Origin: Dreissena polymorpha
Lineage: Eukaryota; Mollusca; Bivalvia; Myida; Dreissenidae
Direction: 5' to 3'
Assembly: GCF_020536995.1 (NCBI RefSeq)
Contig: NC_068357.1
Span: 148,973,709-149,037,708, forward strand
DNA: 64,000 nucleotides
The translations under genes were made by a program, and so were the position numbers. Positions 57,298-64,000 of this stretch are shown here, one piece after another. How positions within the stretch are numbered: the first letter of the stretch is position 1; every line of letters begins with the position of its first letter. Under the pieces are notes generated by a model, which saw only the letters and a list, made by a program, of their open reading frames with translations, did not search any database and was not told where the DNA came from.

Positions 57298-58196
57298 GTG
57301 ATTTTTAAGGCAATACAAATGGGCAAAAATGTGTATCTGAGCGGTAAAGTGTTAAATGACCTCGTTTCAGGAAATGAGACACTGTTGAGTCTGTACGCTT
57401 TAATATTGTGCTGAATTAGTACTTTGAACGTAACCTATGAAGAACCCATAATAACTAATAACAGGAATTGCAGACCCATTTCCTTTAGTTGACAGCTGCA
57501 ACATTTCAGAATGAATAATACATTCAATTCCTAACAATTAATTAACTTCATTTACTTATGGAATAATAGACTGTTATTCTGAAAATGCAGACTATTTTAC
57601 TTATAAGCATAGTATTGAATTTTTTAGCATACGTGGTACATTACTTTTGAATTGCATTACAAAATTCTTATCCTGACCTTTATAGAAATACTTCACATAA
57701 TACATATATTTAAACATTCAAAGCTCAATATCATATTTTAAGCCCTCATAAAGACGATTAGTGTCAAAAAAAGGGCACCAAATTTTTGAAAAAGTAAACT
57801 TATCATTGGACAACCAATTTTTCCAATAAAATTATAGCGCAAATTAATATTATATGTAATAGTTAACATATAGAATGAAATATTTTAAGCAGTGGTACAG
57901 CAATTATTTTCCTCCTTTTATTTCTGAAGGTCAAAACTTTTAATGGCTGCAACAAATCAACAACTAGAACATATTTGGTGTGTTAATAAAGAGTTGTTAC
58001 TTGAATGTATATATTTAGTAGTTTCCTTCCACATACAGACTTATCACACAATTACATCAGACAATGTAGCATGCAGGCATTCATGTTACTCACAAATTAC
58101 AATACCTCAATCAAACATTGAAGTAACAAATGGTTTGCCTCAGTTGATTGTTAAACATAAACTACCATGGAACAATAACAAACAGACATACTCTGA

Positions 58197-58418
58197 GGCC
58201 ACAATTAAAATATTGTTGGTTTGCCCTTTACCGACCCTAGATTTTACAGGTGTGTAGGTAGGTAGGAAAATTATTTTATTTTATTTTAGAAATTATATTT
58301 TTAATACACTAATAGTATATGAATATTTATAACACTGGTATTAAGGCACTGTTGCAGTGTAAGAAGTCCTATGTAGCTTAACCATATCTTGTTTGCTGTT
58401 TTCTTGCATATATTAATA
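58197..58418 (+). repeat. duplicated segment, copy 2
   Basis: Partner of 57078-57297. The polyadenylation signal has changed to AATACA. The 104-codon frame at 57943-58257 ends inside it (EATIKILLVCPLPTLDFTG); no domain is recognised and it may be chance. Confidence 0.85.
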
Positions 58419-58647
58419 TCAAATGCATGCTTGTGTGTTATAACATCAAATATGTGTTCAATAAATGATGTTAATTGCTCTGAATGTAAATAAAATATCT
58501 ACAATAAGGAAAACATAAATACCACTTATTGTAACAAGATATTTATAAATTATGATCTGTCAATGTAATTGTATCAACTATCATGCATGGGTTTTAGTTA
58601 CTTCGATTTGCAGTAATTATAAAACTAATTAAAATCAGTTTTCACTT

Positions 58648-58686
58648 GAATGAATGAATGAATGAATGAATGAATGAATGAATGAA
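58648..58686. repeat. (AATG)n microsatellite
   Basis: About nine perfect GAAT/AATG units. Confidence 0.95.
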
Positions 58687-59228
58687 ACAAAAGTAAAGCA
58701 ACCCGTTTAAGAAGCTATAGAAATCATTTGACTGACTGTGACAACCAAATTTAAACCAAATAAATCGTTTCAATTTTTCATCTAAGTTCTAACTTCAGGT
58801 TAAAAGCGAAAGTAGATTAACATGTGCAAATATTAACTTCATTTGAAAAATGTTATCAATTTTAAACTGAAATCTTCCGTTAAATAATAATAAAAAATGT
58901 TCAAAGCACAAGATATGCTGTGCTTTTATTTTGTTTGGATCGTTTTCACAATTGAACAGAAGTTTACATGTTGACCTTCATTGAAGATTAACACTGTCCG
59001 CATTTTTCATGATTTTGATTGTTTTGACAGGAAGCAAAAATCTCTTCTATTTCATGTGCAAAACAAATTTAAAAACTCGTAAATTAATTTCTTTTTACTG
59101 AAAATAGTTATTAAATTTATTTTTAAACCATATGTGATATGAAACCATGCATGACATGTCTTTAAAAAAATAATTTTGAAATCGGAACCACATATACTTT
59201 ATTGTTTTAAACAAAATGGTGGACTAAG

Positions 59229-59471
59229 TTGACAGTTTATAGACGCTTGCATAACTGCGCTAATCCGAGAAATCGATACCTCCCGGATTACCCGCCCCTG
59301 AATACTCTCGCGCGCCTCCAAAACGGTACTGAAGAAAAAAACATGGACCTTTATATGTGTCCCTACGCAAAACAAGGAAGCGAAACGGTTTCATCGAATA
59401 TATTTGAAGATTTAAATAGTTCCTGTTATCGATCTGACAACCACATAATAGTTCGTGTTTTTTTTATATAA
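59229..59471 (+). other. candidate exon, left member of a facing pair
   Basis: An 80-codon open stretch (starting at TTG, not ATG) reads NPRNRYLPDYPPLNTLARLQ then NGTEEKN. The NPR...NGTEE frame resembles the minus-strand frame at 60696, and 15 bases (AACGGTACTGAAGAA) are identical in inverted position. No function recognised. A nearby GGACCTAT...TAGGTCCC hairpin lies at 59545. Confidence 0.25.
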
Positions 59472-60312
59472 GTTATTACGTAATTAGTAGAAATATGGTT
59501 CATCTGCATTCTTGTAAGAGTAATAAAACACAGCATGGACATGGACCTATTTGTGTAGGTCCCTGGCATGAATAAGGTCTTGATTGTCATTTAAAATGTT
59601 ATTTAAATGTGACGCGTGATATCTTATCTTAATTACGATATCTACACATGTGCAGACATGTGGTGTCACGGGCAAACCCATAAACGCTTTAATTCCACAC
59701 TTGGAACATCGCCTCCCATTTAGCGAATTCGTTCGCGCCTTTATCGCTGATGTTGTTTTTTTTTCAAGAGATTTATGTTGCTGTCATTAATAATCCGTAA
59801 TTAACGAAGACATAAATCACTTATTTTTTTCGTGTTTTTATTTTTTAATCGTAAATTAATACCGTATTACCAAAGTTTAATAAAAACATACGTTAAGAGT
59901 AATCTAGAGAACACAATTGGAACTATTTAAGTTTATTTAAGGCTCATTATTTTTTATGTTGAACATTTCAATCGTGAATTAAGATGTTATTAAGAAAATT
60001 TAATAAATAATGAAATCAGTTAAGTAAATATTGAGAATAGCACAAACAACGTTTATTTCAGGCAATAAGCTTTGATTTTGCATGTAAAACGTTATTTAAA
60101 TAATAATATAAGAAAGTTATAGACACAAGCTGATATATCCTTTTCAATAAAAAAAGTATGACATGTCCTGACATCTTACACAGTTTTGCAAAATAATAAC
60201 TCCAGTACTTGTTCATTTAAAATCACAAAATTCATTTCCGGCTAGATATTTTTGTATAAGCTTGAGAGCGATTTTTAAATAAAAGATTGCTAAAAACCAC
60301 TTTAGTTTTAGA

Positions 60313-60696
60313 CTAAACTAGATACATAATTTTAATATTAAAAAAAACTTTACCTGAAATCTTACAGAGTTCCGCTAATAAATATTTCCGGACCAATTTT
60401 AGAATCACAAACTTCATTTCGGCTATAGATGTGTATATTACCTTTAAAATGACACTTACGGGGGAAATATTAATAACGAAATGTTTAGACAAACAAAGAT
60501 ATGTACTATTCAATAAAAAGCCATCCTCGGTCTTTAAGTACTGTTTATTGGAATAAAGCGGGTGTACACTATGATAACGTTGTAATCTGCCTAATTCTTC
60601 AGTACCGTTTTCAGTAGCGGGTGACGTAATAGCCAATATGGCGGCGGTCAATTTATCGATTCTGGGATTGTCTATAGAGACGGTTGACATAATCAT
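60313..60696 (-). CDS. candidate first exon, right member of a facing pair
   Basis: The minus strand opens at ATG 60696: MIMSTVSIDNPRIDKLTAAI, LAITSPATENGTEELGRLQ, then YHSVHPLYSNKQYLKTEDGF. The first 60-70 residues look coding; beyond about 60480 the composition becomes AT-driven and hydrophobic, so the real exon probably ends earlier. It overlaps a CRE/CCAAT/YY1-like cluster at 60621-60650. Confidence 0.3.
   Translation of the reverse strand: MIMSTVSIDNPRIDKLTAAILAITSPATENGTEELGRLQRYHSVHPLYSNKQYLKTEDGFLLNSTYLCLSKHFVINISPVSVILKVIYTSIAEMKFVILKLVRKYLLAELCKISGKVFFNIKIMYLV
60621..60650. promoter_or_regulatory. promoter-like motif cluster (CRE-like, CCAAT, YY1-like)
   Basis: Within 30 bp: GTGACGTAAT (CRE-like), AGCCAAT (NF-Y CCAAT box) and ATGGCGGC (YY1-like). 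Such clusters mark TATA-less animal promoters. It overlaps the start of the minus-strand frame beginning at 60696, so it could act as a downstream promoter or initiator region. Confidence 0.35.
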
Positions 60697-61305
60697 CGTT
60701 TTTATTGATAATCATGCACTATATCAAATATTATTTTACTAACTATGCCTGAATAAAACATAAGCATGCAAGGAAATGCATTTTGGAACGATTATATTGT
60801 TATTATTTTTTTTAACGAACCCCTGAATGGAACACGATCTATGAGCTAGGAATGGGGTTACCAATCTCTCTACACATCTTCGCGACCAGTTTTAGAACAA
60901 AACTACTCAGAAATGGAAATTCTTTTAGAATAAATTTAATTTAATAAACGAGCACAAATAAGGATGAAAACAAACAACAAATAGATCGATTTTATGTAGG
61001 CAATATAGTAACTGATGTGAACCTTTATATGTCTGTAAAAACTAACCTTAATACACATAAATTAAATTCACTTGCTAAATGTAATTGTTTTTGTTTACTA
61101 GTTCACAATTTTGACATTCTTTGTCTTTGTTTCAGCATTTTTAATGCGGTGTTTTTTAATTGCCACTTTGTTCATCACAAACCGATTATCTCGTTTTGAT
61201 CGGCTACTGTCCAGGGAATTACAAACAAAACATGATGTCATAAACTTAGGGACCTATAATTGGGTCCCTGAAGAAACAACATGTGGCAGACGACAATTTA
61301 TGAAT

Positions 61306-61535
61306 GTAGCGGATCCGTGTTCTAGTGGTAACACACTGGCTTCACAATCCAGAGATCGCTGGTTCGATCCCCCGCTGCACCTAACCTATTAACTCGTCTT
61401 TCGCATGAGACGTTAAACCGAGGTGCAGTGTACTAGGTGCTATACACCGAGCACTACAAGACCCGTAACCAACTAACACGTCTTTCTGGGGGCGATGGCC
61501 ATGTGGGAAAATCCCGGTGCACTCAATAAAAAAAA
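61306..61535 (+). mobile_element. tRNA-derived SINE with conserved central domain
   Basis: The head has an A box (CTAGTGGTAACACACTGG) and a B box (GGTTCGATCCC). The anticodon-like loop would read CAC, but the acceptor and T stems do not pair properly, so it is not a tRNA gene. The body has TCTTTCGCATGAGACGTTAA then ACCGAGGTGCAGTG, a conserved SINE central domain found across invertebrates (I recall it as Meta-SINE or related; name uncertain). It ends GGTGCACTCAATAAAAAAAA. Propagation would depend on a LINE reverse transcriptase. Confidence 0.8.
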
Positions 61536-62540
61536 GATACCTCCATGTCATCTCTTGGCATATTGAGCAGTCATTTGAGCCAAGTTTTAAAGCCAAATAC
61601 TTAACTGTTGCTTCAAGAAATATGTTAACATGTTTTTTTTTTTTTTTTAATGAAGGCATTTGTCCGAAATGGATTATAATAGCCAATTTAATCATAATAA
61701 TAGTGTTTAATAACTGTAAATCTAAAATAGTGTACACATATACTGCCACACAATTAACGTATTTAACAGGTACCGGCAAATGTAAAGCCCACGTGTAATG
61801 ATTGCATGTTACTGTAGTGAAGGAAACACCATCATAAAAACAAGCAATCACGTTAGGGTTAAAAAAAAATACTTGCGTAAACTAAATATAATAGATTTAT
61901 GGTATAATAACATGCTAGATTGTATCACTCGTTATCACTAATGAAGAGATTTCAAGATACATTTAAAGTCAGTTCAATTTGCATAATATGCAGGTTTTTT
62001 TTAATTTGTATGCTTAAATGTATTAATATTGTCATTCAATGTAAATGAAACCAAAATTCATTCAATGTAAAAGAACATTTCCACACTATTTTTAGATTTT
62101 AATGCATTCCGCGTTTTTAGGGCTTTGTTTTATAATTGATTCAATGCAACTCTTACACTTTCAATCGCGGATGAAAAATAACAATATTAATCTTCCACTT
62201 ACAATTATAATCAAATTATTATATGTGGTATTATATTAAAATATCATTTATTAAAGTCTTACTATAAGAAAAAATACGGCTAATTTATAGTTTTGTTTTG
62301 TGAAATTGCCAGTTTATATTTAGTCTTCCGACCATCTTTACTCTGATGCTACTAAATAATTCGTATTTTTATAAAGAGGAAATTATATTAATGAATGTAC
62401 AATTTTTGGTACTAAATATTTTATAAATGCACTATAATTTAGGTGTTTATATGTCTATATCGGATTTTTTGTCGATTTATTTACTAAACCAACGCTCTTT
62501 ATACATGTTTTACGTTACTGCAACCAGAGCTTTTTGCCAA
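61536..62540. other. AT-rich intergenic DNA
   Basis: No supported exon; a run of 18 T at about 61631. Confidence 0.4.
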
Positions 62541-62548
62541 CCAGTCAG

Positions 62549-62560
62549 TGCGCATGCGCG
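62549..62560. promoter_or_regulatory. perfect NRF-1-type site
   Basis: TGCGCATGCGCG matches the palindromic NRF-1 consensus in otherwise AT-rich DNA. It lies 570 bp upstream of the ATG at 63132. Confidence 0.35.
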
Positions 62561-63131
62561 GAATATCAAGAATGTAAACAATAACAATCAACTGGTCTAT
62601 GCATCAGTAAGGGTGTACTAATGATTGATTATCGTTTTAGCGTCATCCATATTTATAAATTTTAAATACATTTGCCGTACCATGTTCTATTATTCCAAAA
62701 TATTGACTACAGTATACATGTATGTCATTCACTGCTGTTGATAATTACTCCTAACACTTCCCATATACAGTTGGTTTAAAATCATATCTCGCAATATTGA
62801 AAGCTTAATTACAACAACCAGTTTTGAAAAAAGGTCGCACATAAATCAACCTTTACAACAATAATTGTTGTGAAGACACCTATTTGAAACAGAAGATTAC
62901 TCCACGAGGTCGGATATTCACGTAAAAACAGTCATTTAATGAGCGAACGCATGCAATACATCATTAAGTCCATATACAATTAAGAGCGGTGTATGCACAT
63001 ATTCGTTATTGAGCATATTCCTCTTAATTAAGCACAATATATTTTAAGAACATACCCTTTTCTCGTCGATGAAAGGAGCTTGTCACCGTTCGCCAACCAA
63101 TTTCACTCCTCTGCACGTAACCTACTGCAAG

Positions 63132-63203
63132 ATGGCTAAACTTGTCGAACGTTCGCTTCGCACGTATACCACTTTGACGGTTGGGATTGGTGGAATGTTT
63201 TAG
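63132..63203 (+). other. short candidate start exon
   Basis: CAAGATGGCT is a strong start context; 23 codons follow, MAKLVERSLRTYTTLTVGIG then GMF and a stop. A basic/hydrophobic start like this could be a mitochondrial targeting segment if spliced onward, but donors here are weak (ATTGGTGGAA). CCAACCAAT lies 40 bp upstream. Speculative. Confidence 0.2.
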
Positions 63204-63394
63204 ACTTCCTAGTCAAAGATCCTAGTAACAAGTGGGCTGTAAGCAAAATTAGCAATACAGCCTTTTGCGTTCCGGGCGTTGTACCATTTACGCCCTAAGT
63301 CTAAGTTGAAATGACAAGTGATACTTGAAAAAAATTGCTATTGCTATAAAGCTGCCCGTACATGTGTAGAAACCGCGCTCTATGAAAACCGGTT

Positions 63395-63455
63395 TTATTG
63401 AATGTGCGTAAAGTGTCGTCCCAGATTAGCTTGTGCGGTACCCTTCGTGGGTGTT
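63395..63455. mobile_element. fragment of the palindromic MITE family
   Basis: AATGTGCGTAAAGTGTCGTC followed by CCAGATTAGCTTGTGCGG, one arm only. Confidence 0.7.
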
Positions 63456-64000
63456 TAAATGCCTGTAATTTAGTATATGTTTGAATAGATTTTAACAGAA
63501 TTAATTTGTGATTACAGGTTTTTAAGTTATAATGTTTAACAAAAATTTGCACATTCATCATAATTTTCATTCTATTTGTCTTTATTGTAAAATATGTGTT
63601 TAAAAGCGGGTGCTATTTAGTGTAAATTAGCTTTTTGCACAAAACGAAATTGATATCTACCTATGGGTTTGTGTTCGAGAGTGCAGTAATTTTCATGGAA
63701 TGAATACTGGGTATAAGGATAATTTATAGAATGTAAAGAACTTAAAAAGCCGACTCAAATGAACGTATATGCTGGATATTTTATACGGGTTCTAAGATAT
63801 CACATTTCACTGAAACATTTTACTGTGGGTGCTTTAAACTTTTTATACACTTGGAGACTTTTATTAAAATTTGTAAGCAAACAAATACAACACCAATTTC
63901 ACAATTTCAGTAAAAAAAACGACGCGACTTTTTCCAATCTGAAAGGCCCCGGCCCTGTTCTCGAAATGGTAAAGAATTAAAAAAACAAACATTTCTAACT
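63456..64000. other. AT-rich DNA to the window end
   Basis: No feature recognised; the 73-codon frame at 63759 has no domain signal. Confidence 0.4.

Noticed and set aside
61306-61383. A tRNA-Val(CAC) gene
   Set aside because: A and B boxes and an anticodon-like loop exist, but the acceptor and T stems do not pair, and a conserved SINE body and A-rich tail follow directly.
61381-61851. 156-codon minus-strand frame
   Set aside because: It covers the SINE body and its A-rich tail (giving a KKKKKK run); composition is not protein-like.

Overview
This window is animal nuclear DNA. It is AT-rich and intron-rich, with long gene-poor stretches filled by short non-autonomous repeats. The repeat families suggest a bivalve mollusc, possibly a heterodont such as a dreissenid: palindromic MITEs ending in TTAAGCCCTGTTTTCCC-type sequence, arrays built on TGACCTTGACCTTTGACC, and elements that close on a GGGGGCATAA hairpin. 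The species is inference from remembered repeat families, not from a search.

Genes are few. (1) At 48.1-52.1 kb on the minus strand, five exons with canonical splice sites and matching phases encode a complete eIF2-alpha-kinase-like (PKR-type) catalytic domain, ending in a cysteine-rich tail that reads as a CaaX box. A truncated second copy of its helix-C exon lies just upstream. (2) At 24.97-30.14 kb on the minus strand, one exon type occurs five times in tandem. Every copy is a multiple of three, each has an acceptor and a donor, and the acceptor phase is 1. The introns are packed with TGACCT arrays and the series runs into a 100-N assembly gap. This lineage-specific modular gene, or fossil of one, is the most unusual structure in the window. 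(3) At 2.7-3.5 kb on the plus strand there is a Ulp1-type (C48) cysteine protease domain followed by a PHD finger. (4) At 11.16 kb on the plus strand a single first-exon-like fragment looks like an SGNH/GDSL-type hydrolase. Weaker candidates are a terminal exon at 56.9 kb, a facing pair of related open frames at 59.2 and 60.7 kb, and a very short start exon at 63.1 kb.

Layout: 0-8 kb, mostly unique DNA plus the protease/PHD gene; 8.3-10.6 kb, a 201-bp satellite; 11.3-11.8 kb, TA microsatellites; 13.4-16.3 kb, a 2.9-kb inverted-repeat element with other elements nested in it; 16.6-22.9 kb, several families of 140-180-bp tandem-array elements, one with a natural empty site; 23.7-24.6 kb, a hAT-like element; 25-30.8 kb, the duplicated exon array; 30.79-30.89 kb, the gap; 31-43 kb, a repeat module carrying CRE and YY1-like motifs in three copies, a 51-bp minisatellite and a hAT-like element; 44-47.3 kb, palindromic MITEs; 48-52.2 kb, the kinase; 53-56.8 kb, further TGACCT arrays; 57-64 kb, AT-rich DNA with a tRNA-derived SINE and two promoter-like motif clusters.

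No retroviral, LTR-retrotransposon or Polinton coding region was recognised. There is no prokaryotic-style operon or CRISPR. All functional statements rest on motif reading, with no database search.
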